Under the pieces are notes generated by a model, which was not told where the DNA came from, made no database searches, and saw only the letters and a list, made by a program, of their open reading frames with translations. A DNA stretch of 64,000 nt, from assembly GCF_003074055.1 (NCBI RefSeq), contig NZ_CP029043.1, positions 496,001-560,000 on the forward strand, in the 5' to 3' direction. Made by a program: the position numbers and the translations under genes. Origin of the DNA: Streptomyces nigra. Lineage in GTDB: Bacteria; Actinomycetota; Actinomycetes; Streptomycetales; Streptomycetaceae. This document shows positions 1-8,199 of the stretch, piece after piece; within the stretch, counting starts at the first letter, position 1, and every line of letters begins with the position of its first letter.

Positions 1-1431
1 CTCGGCCTCGGCGACCCGGCCCTGTTCGAGCAGGAGAGCGCCGTAGGCGTGCCGGGTGGGCTGCATCCAGCCCCAGGGCTCGTCGTAGGGGAGGTTGTCG
101 TCCAGTTCGATGGAGCGTTCCAGCGCGGCGAACGCGGCGTCGTGGTCGCCCTTGCGGTACTCGAGTTCGCCGTCGAGCATCGCACCGGCGATGGCGAGGA
201 TGTCGGCGCAGGTGTTGTTGAAGAGCATGCGGGTGTCCGGCACCCGGGCGACCGCATCGTGGAACAGCCGCCGCTCCTCCTCGGCCTCCCGCACGCGGTG
301 CGTCGAGGAGAGGGCGACCCCGCGCGCGTAGTGCGTCATCGCGGTCGTGACGCAGTACAGGTCGCGGTCGGCGGGCAGCGGCAGGGCGAGGATGTCGTCC
401 CAGCGGCCGAAACGGATCAGGGAGTGGACGCGCATGGCGAGGAAGCCCTCCAGCCAGTCCGCCATGGGTGGGCTGGTCACCCGCAGCAGTTCCTCAGGGA
501 TGGACTCCTCGAGCTGGGCCACGGTGTCCAGCGCCACCTCGCTCTGTCCGAGGAGCATCGCTCCGTAGATCTTGAAGTGGTAGTCGTGCGAGCGGTACAG
601 GGTGTAGAAGTTCATCACCCCGGCCCGCGCGCGGTACTTCTCGTCGGCCGCGATGGCCGCCGTGTTGTCCGCGACGACGCGCCGGTAGTCGCCGCACAGG
701 ACCTCCAGATGGGAGGGCATGTGGAGCAGGTGCCCGGCGTCGGGCACCAGGTCGCGCAGCCGGTCGGCGACGACCAGGGCCTCCTCCGGCGCGGGGGACA
801 TCTCCATCAGATGGATGTACATGTGCACCACGCCCGGGTGGTCGCGCCCGCGGGGGTCGGCGAGTGCCCGCTCCAGCACCCTCCTGGCCTCCGGGGTGCG
901 CGCGCCCTCGGCCGGCTCGCCGGTCCTGAGGTCCCACAGCTGCCAGGGGGTCAGGTTCATCAGGGCGTCGGCGTAGAGGGTGGCGACGTCCAGGTCCTCG
1001 GGGGCGAGTTCGTAGACCTCCCGCATACGGTCCGCGTAGGGGGCGTTCCAGACGGAGCAGTCCGGCACGGCCCTGCTCCGGGGGTAGCGGGCGCGCAGCG
1101 CGGAGATCAGGGCCTGTTCGACCGGGGTGGCGTTCGCGGCCTTCTCGTGGGCGCGTTCCACGGCGGCGTGGGTGCGCTCGACGGTGCCGGCGAGGTCCTT
1201 GTCGTCGAAGGCCTCCCAGGGCTTGTTGTAGTTCGGGCCGAGGGCGTAGGCGATCCCCCAGTACGCCATGGCGCAGTCGGGGTCGGCCTCGGCGGCGGCC
1301 TCGAAACAGGCGACGGCCTCCTCGTGGTTGAAGGCGTACGTCCAGGTCAGGCCGCGGTCGAACCAGAGCTGGGCCTGCGCGGAGGACGTGGTCACGGGGC
1401 GGGTGCGGGTGCCGAGCTCGTAGTAGTCCAT
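1..1431 (-). CDS. TPR-repeat protein, C-terminus lost at the window edge
   Basis: The reading frame is open from an ATG at 1431 to the first base of the window, giving 477 residues without a stop, so the 3' end is missing. A GGAGAG Shine-Dalgarno lies about 5 bases before the ATG. The N-terminal part has helical-pair signatures of tetratricopeptide repeats, for example a pair near residues 34-65 containing NHEEAVACFEAAAEADP followed by AYWGIAYALG. No enzyme motif, signal peptide or membrane segment is visible. TPR proteins of this kind are protein-interaction scaffolds, and the specific role is unknown. It diverges from the phosphatase gene at 1744. The plus-strand frame that opens at 49 is only its antisense shadow. 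Confidence 0.8.
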   Translation of the reverse strand, partial: MDYYELGTRTRPVTTSSAQAQLWFDRGLTWTYAFNHEEAVACFEAAAEADPDCAMAYWGIAYALGPNYNKPWEAFDDKDLAGTVERTHAAVERAHEKAANATPVEQALISALRARYPRSRAVPDCSVWNAPYADRMREVYELAPEDLDVATLYADALMNLTPWQLWDLRTGEPAEGARTPEARRVLERALADPRGRDHPGVVHMYIHLMEMSPAPEEALVVADRLRDLVPDAGHLLHMPSHLEVLCGDYRRVVADNTAAIAADEKYRARAGVMNFYTLYRSHDYHFKIYGAMLLGQSEVALDTVAQLEESIPEELLRVTSPPMADWLEGFLAMRVHSLIRFGRWDDILALPLPADRDLYCVTTAMTHYARGVALSSTHRVREAEEERRLFHDAVARVPDTRMLFNNTCADILAIAGAMLDGELEYRKGDHDAAFAALERSIELDDNLPYDEPWGWMQPTRHAYGALLLEQGRVAEAE

Positions 1432-1743
1432 CGTCGCTCTCCTGCCTGTGCCGGGCCGCCGCCCGTGGCCCGGGGGCCGGGCCGGCGGGGCCGGGGTGTC
1501 GCACCGAGGACGCGGAAGCCGGTCCCTTTTCTGCTGATGTGCCCGGTCGGCCCGCGCGTCACGCGCCCTGTTCGCCGCCCAGGGCTTGACCGCGCCGGGC
1601 CGGGGTACCCGCCCCGGGCATGTGGCGTCCATCGATCCATGCGGCCGCCGTGGCCGAGCCGGTCCGCCCAGGTGCGGACGAGGTGCGTCCTGGCGCATTC
1701 TTGCTGTGTCGCACGCGCGATGCGTACGGACGAGGTAGGACCG
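1432..1743. other. divergent intergenic region (312 bp)
   Basis: This gap separates two divergent genes and must hold both promoters. It opens with a very GC-rich run (about 1446-1500) made of CCGGGC/GCCGGG blocks, which could fold but has no T-run. No confident -10/-35 pair or operator could be picked by eye, and no credible small gene was seen. Confidence 0.5.
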
Positions 1744-4272
1744 ATGACTGGGAGCGCCGAGAGCGCGGAGCGGAGGTCCGGCAGGCTGGCGGCACTGCTG
1801 ATCGTTGTCTCGGCGGAGGCGATCAGCGCGTCCGGCGGTCACGCGGCCGGGGTCTATCTGCGTTCCCGCACGCCCGGGCTGCTGCGGCTGGCGGTGCTGG
1901 AGGGGCTGCCGGGCCCCCTGTTCCGGCCGTGGTGGCGGGTGCACTCCGACCGTCCCTTCCCGGTGGCCGACTCCTACCGGCTGGGCGTCGAGGTGGCCCT
2001 TCCGAACGCCACCGAGACCATGCGGCGCTATCCCCAGTTCGCGGCCGCCCTGCCGTTCCAGTTCGGCTCCCTGACCGTGCCCGTCGCCGGGGCGTCGAAG
2101 GTGTTCGGGGTGCTGACCGTGCTGCGGCCCTCGACGACGGACGCCATGGAACTGGTGCCGGTGCGCGAGCGCCTGGGACGGCTGGCCGAGGAGCTGGGGG
2201 CGGCGCTGGAGAAGCTGGACGGCCAGGACCCGGACACGGTCACCTGGGACGGCGGCCCGCTGTGCGTACGGCCGCCGGCCAGTCGTGAGCCGTCCGGGCA
2301 CGTCGGCCGCTTCCGCTGGGATCCGGCGACCGGCGAGGTCGTGGCGGACGCGTGGTTGAGCGGCGCGCTGGGCACGCCGCCCGAGGACGCCCCGCTCACG
2401 GCGGAGACGTTCGCGTCGGCGGTCGCGCCCGCCGACGCCCAGCGGGTCCTGGCGGTGCTGCGCGAGGCGGCCGGGGGCCGGCCGCCCGCGCTGCCGCTGT
2501 ACGTCCGCGCCCCGCACGGCGCGCCCCGCCTGGTCGAGGTGTGGGGTCCGCGCACGGACGCGCCGGGCCCGGCCGTGCCGGCGGCGGTGCGGGGTGTCGT
2601 CCTCGACCCCGGCCCGGGATCCGTGGCGGACGCGGCGGCCGATCTGCTGCCGGAGGGGGTGCTGTGCCTGGACCGGCTGGGCCATGTCGTCTACGCCAAC
2701 CCGCACGCGGCACGGCTGCTGCGCCGTCCGCGCACCGAGCTGCTGGGCCGCACGCTGTGGGAGGGCGTGCCCTGGCTGAACCAGCCCACGCTCGAGGACC
2801 ATCTGCGCGGGGCGCTGCTCTCCCCCGACCCGGTGCACTTCCACGTCCGAAGACCGTCCACGCACGGGCGGGAACGCCCGCCGCACCCGTTCGCGGGCGA
2901 CTGGCTCGCCCTGTCCGTCTATCCGGGCGCCGACTTCCTGACCTGCACGGTCCGGTTGGGACACCGGGTGGCGGACGCCCCGTCCGGTCCCCCGGAGGAG
3001 CAGTCCGGGTCCCAGTCCCCGGGCACGCCCTCCCTCTCGCCGCTGTACCGCCCGATCGTCCTCGCCATCGCCCTGACCGAGGCCGTCACCGCCCGGCAGG
3101 TGTCCGCCGTGGTGATGCGGGAGCTGCTGCCCGCGTTCGGCGGGAACCGGCTGGCCATCTACCTGCTGCAGGACCGGCATCTGTATCTGGCGTGGGAGAC
3201 CGGCTTCCCGAAGGGGTTCCTGGCGCCGTTCGAGGGCGTCGGGATGGACGAGCGGCTGCCCGGTGTGGAGACCCTGACCAGCGGCCGCCCCCTCTTCTTC
3301 GACTCGATGCAGCAGCTCGCCGACGCCTATCCGGGCATCGCGCTGGACGCGCGGGAGGGGGCCCGCGCCTTCCTGCCGCTGATCGCGTCCGGCCGCCCGG
3401 TCGGCTCCTGCATCCTCGGGTTCGACCGTCCGCGCAGCTTCAGCAACGAGGAACGCACGGTCCTGACGGCCCTGGCCGGGCTGATCGCGCACGCCATGGA
3501 GAAGGCCCAGCGCTACGAGAGCGAGGCGGCCCTCGCCCGGGGGCTGCAGCAGGCGCTGCTGCCCCGGCGTCTGTCGCAGCACCCGCTGATGGAGACCACC
3601 GGCCGCTATCTGCCCGGCACCCAGGGCATGGAGGTGGGCGGCGACTGGTACGACGTCGTGGCCGCCGGGGACGGGATGGCGCTGGTCATCGGCGATGTGC
3701 AGGGGCACGGCGTCCAGGCGGCCGCCACCATGGGCCAGTTGCGCAGCGCGGTACGCGCCTTCGCGCTCGGCGACCGGTCGCCCGACGAGGTCATGAGCGG
3801 CACCAACCATCTGCTGATCGACCTCGACGCGGGGCTGTTCGCGAGCTGCTGCTACATCCGTCTCGACCCGGCGACCGGTCTCGCCCGGGCCGCGGTGGCC
3901 GGGCATCCGCGGCCGCTGCTGCGCAGTCCCGACGGGCGCACTCAAGTGCTGGATCTGCCCGGCGGGGTGGTCCTGGGGGTCGATCCGCAGGCGCAGTACC
4001 CGGTGGCTGAGCTGCTCGTCGAGCCCGGTGCCGTGCTTGCGCTCTACACCGACGGGCTGGTGGAGCGGCCCGGCCTCGACATCGATGTGGGGATCAGCGC
4101 GCTGCGGGTGGCGCTGGCCAGGGCCGGCGCCCTGGGCGGGCGTCCGGAAGGGCGTTCGCTGTCGGCTGTGGCCGACCGGCTCACCGCGGCGGCCCGGCAC
4201 ATGGCGGACCGCCCCGACGACATCGCGCTGCTGCTGGCGACCCGGCGCACCATGCCGCTGCGGCCGTCGTAG
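1744..4272 (+). CDS. SpoIIE/PP2C phosphatase with PAS and GAF sensor domains
   Basis: An 842-residue cytoplasmic protein. Residues ~15-160 look like a GAF-type fold, a PAS domain starts near 297 (EGVLCLDRLGHVVYANPHA), a second GAF domain spans ~436-595, and a SpoIIE/PP2C phosphatase domain fills ~610-840 with the metal-binding GGDWYDVV near 632 and GDVQGHG after it. Such proteins dephosphorylate anti-sigma-factor antagonists in response to signals sensed by PAS/GAF. There is no C-terminal HATPase domain, unlike the next gene. ATG 1744 follows GAGGTAGGA; an in-frame ATG at 1720 is possible. The gene is 42 bases upstream of a second phosphatase on the same strand, so the two may act in one partner-switching network. 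Confidence 0.85.
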   Translation: MTGSAESAERRSGRLAALLIVVSAEAISASGGHAAGVYLRSRTPGLLRLAVLEGLPGPLFRPWWRVHSDRPFPVADSYRLGVEVALPNATETMRRYPQFAAALPFQFGSLTVPVAGASKVFGVLTVLRPSTTDAMELVPVRERLGRLAEELGAALEKLDGQDPDTVTWDGGPLCVRPPASREPSGHVGRFRWDPATGEVVADAWLSGALGTPPEDAPLTAETFASAVAPADAQRVLAVLREAAGGRPPALPLYVRAPHGAPRLVEVWGPRTDAPGPAVPAAVRGVVLDPGPGSVADAAADLLPEGVLCLDRLGHVVYANPHAARLLRRPRTELLGRTLWEGVPWLNQPTLEDHLRGALLSPDPVHFHVRRPSTHGRERPPHPFAGDWLALSVYPGADFLTCTVRLGHRVADAPSGPPEEQSGSQSPGTPSLSPLYRPIVLAIALTEAVTARQVSAVVMRELLPAFGGNRLAIYLLQDRHLYLAWETGFPKGFLAPFEGVGMDERLPGVETLTSGRPLFFDSMQQLADAYPGIALDAREGARAFLPLIASGRPVGSCILGFDRPRSFSNEERTVLTALAGLIAHAMEKAQRYESEAALARGLQQALLPRRLSQHPLMETTGRYLPGTQGMEVGGDWYDVVAAGDGMALVIGDVQGHGVQAAATMGQLRSAVRAFALGDRSPDEVMSGTNHLLIDLDAGLFASCCYIRLDPATGLARAAVAGHPRPLLRSPDGRTQVLDLPGGVVLGVDPQAQYPVAELLVEPGAVLALYTDGLVERPGLDIDVGISALRVALARAGALGGRPEGRSLSAVADRLTAAARHMADRPDDIALLLATRRTMPLRPS

Positions 4273-4314
4273 CGGGGTCTCGCCTCCCGGGGCCCGGCAG
4301 TGTAGACATGGCAC

Positions 4315-7053
4315 ATGGTCCGATCACGGGGTCGCTCGGGGGCCCGGTCGGCCGGTCGCGCCGGCGGCGTGTCCGGGCGCGGGCAGTCCCCGGCGACGGA
4401 GCGGGGGCGGCACCGGGGGTGGTTCTCCGCGGTGCGGTCGACGGTCGGCGGGCGCAGTCTCGCCGGTCAGGTGTTCGTCCTCCAGGTCGTGATCGTGCTG
4501 CTGCTGGTGGTCGCCGCGGTCGTCGCGCTGGTGCTCCAGGTGCGGTACGACAGCACGCAGGAGGCCCGCAACCGCTCGGTGGCGGTCGCCGAGGCGTTCG
4601 CGAACGCGCCGGGCACCCGGGAGGCGCTGGACGACCCCGAGCCGACCGACGTCCTCCAGCCGAGGGCGGAGGCGGCCCGCAGGGCGACGGGCGTGGACTT
4701 CATCGTCGTCATGAACACCGACGGGCTGCGCTACACGCATCCCAAGCCGGACCGCATCGGCAAGACGTTCGTCGGCACCCTGGGTCCGGCCCAGGCAGGT
4801 GGTGTCGTCGTCGAGGAGATCACCGGGACCATCGGCCCGCTCGTGCAGGCCGTGGTGCCGGTCGAGGACCCGGACGGCGAGGTCGTGGGGTTGGTCTCGG
4901 CGGGGATCACCACCGACACCGTGGGCGGCACCGCCGACCGGCAGCTGCCGCTCGTGCTCAGCGCCGCGGCCGTCGCGCTGGCGCTGTCCACGGCGGGGAC
5001 GGCCCTGGTCAGCCGGCGTCTGCTGCGGCAGACGCACGGCCTGGGGCCGGACGAGATGACGCGCATGTACGAGCATCACGACGCCGTGCTGCACGCGGTG
5101 CGCGAGGGCGTCGTCATCGTCGGCGACGAGGGCCGCCTGCTGCTCGCCAACGACGAGGCGCACCGGCTGCTCGACCTGCCGGACGACGCGGAGGGCCGCC
5201 GGGTCCTGGACCTGGGGCTCGCCCCGGAGACCGCAGAGCTGCTGCACTCGGGCCGGATGGCCACGGACGAGGTGCATCTGGTCAAGGACCGGCTGCTGGC
5301 GGTGAACCAGCGGCCGACGCATCTGCGGGGCCGGCCGTCCGGCAGCGTGGCCACCGTCCGCGACTCCACGGAGCTGCGAGCGCTGTCCGGCCGGGCCGAG
5401 GAGGCCCGCGAGCGCCTGGACATGCTGTACGACGCCGGGGTGGGCATCGGCACCAGCCTGGACGTCACCCGGACCGCCGAGGAGCTGGCGGAGCTGGCCG
5501 TGCCCCGGTTCGCGGACTACGCGACCGTCGACCTGTTCGACGCGGTGCTGGACGGCGGGCAGCCGGAACCGGCGACGCTGGTACGGCGGTGCGCGCTCAG
5601 CGGGATACGCGAGGACGCGCCGCTGTACCCGGTGGGCCGGCAGATCCGCTTCGTGGACTCGTCACCGCAGGCCCGCGCGCTGACGGGCGCGCAGGCGGTG
5701 GTCGAGCCACGGCTGGACGAGGCGCCGGGCTGGCGTGCGCAGGATCTGGAGCGGTCGGTCCAGGTGATGGAGTTCGGCATCCACTCGCTGATCGCGGTGC
5801 CGCTGCGGGCCGGGTCCCTGGTGCTGGGCGTGGTGAGTTTCTGGCGGTCGCGCAAGGCCAGGCCGTTCGACTCGGAGGAGCTGGCGCTCGCCGAGGAACT
5901 GGTCGCCCGGGCCGCCGTGTCCATCGACAACGCCCGCCGGTACACGCGTGAGCACGGTATGGCGGTGACGCTGCAGCGCAGTCTGCTGCCCCGCAGGCTG
6001 CCGGAGCAGAACGCGCTGGACGTCGCCTACCGCTATCTTCCGGCGCAGGCCGGCGTCGGCGGCGACTGGTTCGACGTGCTGCCGCTGTCCGGGGCCCGGG
6101 TGGCGCTCGTGGTCGGGGACGTCGTCGGCCACGGTCTGCACGCGGCGGCCACGATGGGCCGGCTGCGGACGGCGGTGCACAACTTCTCGGCCCTGGACCT
6201 GCCGCCGGACGAGCTGCTGGGGCTGCTGGACGAGCTGGTGGCCCGGATCGACCAGGACGAGGGCCAGGACACCGACACCGCCCCGGTGACGGGGGCGACC
6301 TGCCTGTACGCGGTCTACGACCCGGTGTCCCAGCGGTGCACGATCGCGCGGGCCGGGCATCCGCCGCCGGCCGTGGTCCGTCCGGACGGCACGGTGGAGT
6401 TCCCGGACGTGCCGACGGGTCCGCCGCTGGGGCTGGGCGGGCTGCCGTTCGAGGCGGCGGAGCTCGACCTGGCGCCGGGCAGCCGGCTCGTGCTGTACAC
6501 CGACGGGCTCGTGGAGGACCGCGAGCACGACATCGACGAGGGCCTGGAACTGCTCCGGGAGGCGCTCGCGGGCGCGGGGCGCACCCCCGACGAGACCTGC
6601 CGGGCGGTGCTGGAGGCCCGGCTGCCGGACCGGCAGAACGACGACGTCGCGCTGATCGTGGCGCGCACCCGCGCGCTCGGCGCGGACCTGGTCGCCGAGT
6701 GGGACGTGCCGTCCGACCCGGCGGCGGTGGCGCGGGTGCGGGCGGCGGTGACCCGGACCCTGGAGGACTGGGGGCTGGGCGAGCTGACGTTCGCCACGGA
6801 GCTGATCCTCAGCGAGCTGGTGACCAACGCCATCCGGTACGGCGGTGAGCCGATCCGGGTGCGGATGCTGCGCGACCGCAGTCTGATCTGCGAGGTCTTC
6901 GACAGCAGCAGCACCTCGCCCCATCTGCGGTACGCGGCGATGACGGACGAGGGCGGCCGCGGCCTGTTCCTGGTCGCCCAGCTGGCGGAGCGCTGGGGCA
7001 CCCGCTATCTGCCGGCGGGCAAGGTGATCTGGGCGGCCCAGCCCCTGCCGTAG
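4315..7053 (+). CDS. membrane sensor SpoIIE phosphatase with C-terminal HATPase
   Basis: A 912-residue protein with transmembrane helices at ~52-75 and ~217-240 flanking an extracellular sCache-like sensor (MNTDGLRYTHPKPDRIGK). After it come a PAS-like segment (~265-350), a GAF domain (~370-530), a SpoIIE/PP2C domain with GGDWFDVL near 582 and GDVVGHG, and an anti-sigma-type HATPase at the C-terminus with ELILSELVTNAIRYGG near 828. The protein therefore carries both the phosphatase and the kinase half of a partner-switching module and is likely to bind an external ligand. A TAGACA hexamer 7 bases before the ATG and the absence of a Shine-Dalgarno suggest a leaderless mRNA, independent of the upstream phosphatase gene. 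Confidence 0.88.
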   Translation: MVRSRGRSGARSAGRAGGVSGRGQSPATERGRHRGWFSAVRSTVGGRSLAGQVFVLQVVIVLLLVVAAVVALVLQVRYDSTQEARNRSVAVAEAFANAPGTREALDDPEPTDVLQPRAEAARRATGVDFIVVMNTDGLRYTHPKPDRIGKTFVGTLGPAQAGGVVVEEITGTIGPLVQAVVPVEDPDGEVVGLVSAGITTDTVGGTADRQLPLVLSAAAVALALSTAGTALVSRRLLRQTHGLGPDEMTRMYEHHDAVLHAVREGVVIVGDEGRLLLANDEAHRLLDLPDDAEGRRVLDLGLAPETAELLHSGRMATDEVHLVKDRLLAVNQRPTHLRGRPSGSVATVRDSTELRALSGRAEEARERLDMLYDAGVGIGTSLDVTRTAEELAELAVPRFADYATVDLFDAVLDGGQPEPATLVRRCALSGIREDAPLYPVGRQIRFVDSSPQARALTGAQAVVEPRLDEAPGWRAQDLERSVQVMEFGIHSLIAVPLRAGSLVLGVVSFWRSRKARPFDSEELALAEELVARAAVSIDNARRYTREHGMAVTLQRSLLPRRLPEQNALDVAYRYLPAQAGVGGDWFDVLPLSGARVALVVGDVVGHGLHAAATMGRLRTAVHNFSALDLPPDELLGLLDELVARIDQDEGQDTDTAPVTGATCLYAVYDPVSQRCTIARAGHPPPAVVRPDGTVEFPDVPTGPPLGLGGLPFEAAELDLAPGSRLVLYTDGLVEDREHDIDEGLELLREALAGAGRTPDETCRAVLEARLPDRQNDDVALIVARTRALGADLVAEWDVPSDPAAVARVRAAVTRTLEDWGLGELTFATELILSELVTNAIRYGGEPIRVRMLRDRSLICEVFDSSSTSPHLRYAAMTDEGGRGLFLVAQLAERWGTRYLPAGKVIWAAQPLP

Positions 7054-7129
7054 AACGGCCCGGATCGTCGGCTCTTTTGTTCGTTGGTACGAACCTTCGG
7101 CGCACCCGCTGTTCGCCATGGCCGACGTC

Positions 7130-7150
7130 TGATAGGAAACCTTCCTATCA
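7130..7150 (+). promoter_or_regulatory. perfect 21-bp palindrome, chitosanase operator
   Basis: The half-sites TGATAGGAA and TTCCTATCA are exact reverse complements separated by ACC. The site lies 50 bases before the chitosanase start. Streptomyces GH46 chitosanase genes are known to carry a palindromic operator bound by the ROK-family repressor CsnR, and this site has the expected place and form. The assignment to CsnR is inferred; no csnR gene is in the window. Confidence 0.7.
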
Positions 7151-7199
7151 GTGCACGTACGGCAAACCCTCCTTCCCCCCACTCAGATGCGGAGTCGCC

Positions 7200-8027
7200 G
7201 TGAAGCACCCCACGACACCTGGCACTGCCCTGCCCCGCCGCACCCTGCTGACCGTGTTCGGCGCGGCCCTGGCGGCCGTCCCGTTCCTCGACCCCCCGCC
7301 CGCCGCCGCGCACCACGCGGCCGGACTCGACGACCCGGCGAAGAAGGAGATCGCCATGAAGCTGGTGTCGAGCGCGGAGAACTCCTCGCTCGACTGGAAG
7401 GCGCAGTACCGCTACATCGAGGACATCGGCGACGGCCGCGGCTACACCGCCGGCATCATCGGCTTCTGCTCCGGCACCGGCGACATGCTCGACCTGGTCG
7501 AGTTGTACGCGGACCGCCGCCCCGGCAACGTCCTGGCCTCCTACCTCCCGGCCCTGCGCCGGGTGGACGGCACCGACTCGCACGACGGGCTCGACCCGTA
7601 CTACCCGCGCGACTGGGCGCGGGCCGCCGAGGACGAGGCGTTCAAGCAGGCCCAGAACGACGAGCGGGACCGGGTGTACTTCGACCCGGCCGTCCGCCAG
7701 GGCAAGGCGGACGGGCTGCGTGTGCTCGGCCAGTTCGCCTACTACGACGCCATCGTCATGCACGGCGACGGCACCGACCCCACGAGCTTCCGCAGCATCC
7801 GCCGCCGCGCCCTGGACCGGGCCCGGCCGCCCGCCCAGGGCGGTGACGAGGTGACCTACCTCCATGCCTTCCTGGACGCGCGGGTCTGGGCGATGCAGCA
7901 GGAAGAGGCCCACAGCGACACCAGCAGGGTCGACACCGCCCAGCGTGTCTTCCTGCGCGCCGGCAACCTCGACCTGAGGACCCCGCTGGACTGGAAGGTC
8001 TACGGCGACAGCTTCCACATCGGCTGA
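7200..8027 (+). CDS. csn: secreted GH46 chitosanase
   Basis: A 275-residue enzyme that endo-hydrolyses chitosan outside the cell. GTG 7200 follows GGAG and gives a signal peptide with a twin-arginine-like start (LPRRTLLTVFGAALAA) and an AAA-type cleavage region before about residue 38. The mature part begins with the family signature: SSAENSSLDWKAQYRYIED contains the general acid Glu, and the Asp in IGDGRGYT is the second catalytic residue known from the Streptomyces sp. N174 enzyme. Length and order fit the GH46 family with no extra binding domain. It is monocistronic, between its own palindromic operator and a strong terminator. Confidence 0.95.
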   Translation: MKHPTTPGTALPRRTLLTVFGAALAAVPFLDPPPAAAHHAAGLDDPAKKEIAMKLVSSAENSSLDWKAQYRYIEDIGDGRGYTAGIIGFCSGTGDMLDLVELYADRRPGNVLASYLPALRRVDGTDSHDGLDPYYPRDWARAAEDEAFKQAQNDERDRVYFDPAVRQGKADGLRVLGQFAYYDAIVMHGDGTDPTSFRSIRRRALDRARPPAQGGDEVTYLHAFLDARVWAMQQEEAHSDTSRVDTAQRVFLRAGNLDLRTPLDWKVYGDSFHIG

Positions 8028-8041
8028 CACCCGACCCGGTC

Positions 8042-8068
8042 GCCGCCCCCGCCCCGCTCGGGGGCGGC
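8042..8068 (+). terminator. terminator hairpin after chitosanase gene
   Basis: GCCGCCCCCG (8042-8051) pairs perfectly with CGGGGGCGGC (8059-8068) over a 7-base loop, 15 bases after the chitosanase stop. No U-run follows, as is usual in Streptomyces. Confidence 0.75.
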
Positions 8069-8135
8069 GGCCGACCACCCCGCGGCCGGTCATAGAATGG
8101 ATCTATGGGCTCATAGACCGGACCCGCGTACCGGG

Positions 8136-8165
8136 TAAGGCTTGCCTTAGTTTAGGCTTCCCCCG
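8136..8165 (+). promoter_or_regulatory. iron-box-like operator before fprA
   Basis: Two overlapping elements sit 35-64 bases before the fprA ATG. TAAGGC-TT-GCCTTA (8136-8149) is a perfect palindrome. The 19 bases at 8147-8165 match about 13 of 19 positions of the DmdR/IdeR iron box as I recall it (TTAGGTTAGGCTAACCTAA), with TTAG and TTAGGCT well kept and the right half weak. Iron-regulated transcription of a ferredoxin reductase is reasonable, but the match is by eye. Confidence 0.5.
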
Positions 8166-8199
8166 AGTCGATCTATCGCCTCTCGAAGGGAACCTGATC

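Noticed and set aside
49..1743. Plus-strand open frame running into the first phosphatase gene
   Set aside because: It is the antisense of a TPR gene with better codon bias and a Shine-Dalgarno; the phosphatase domains begin only after 1744.
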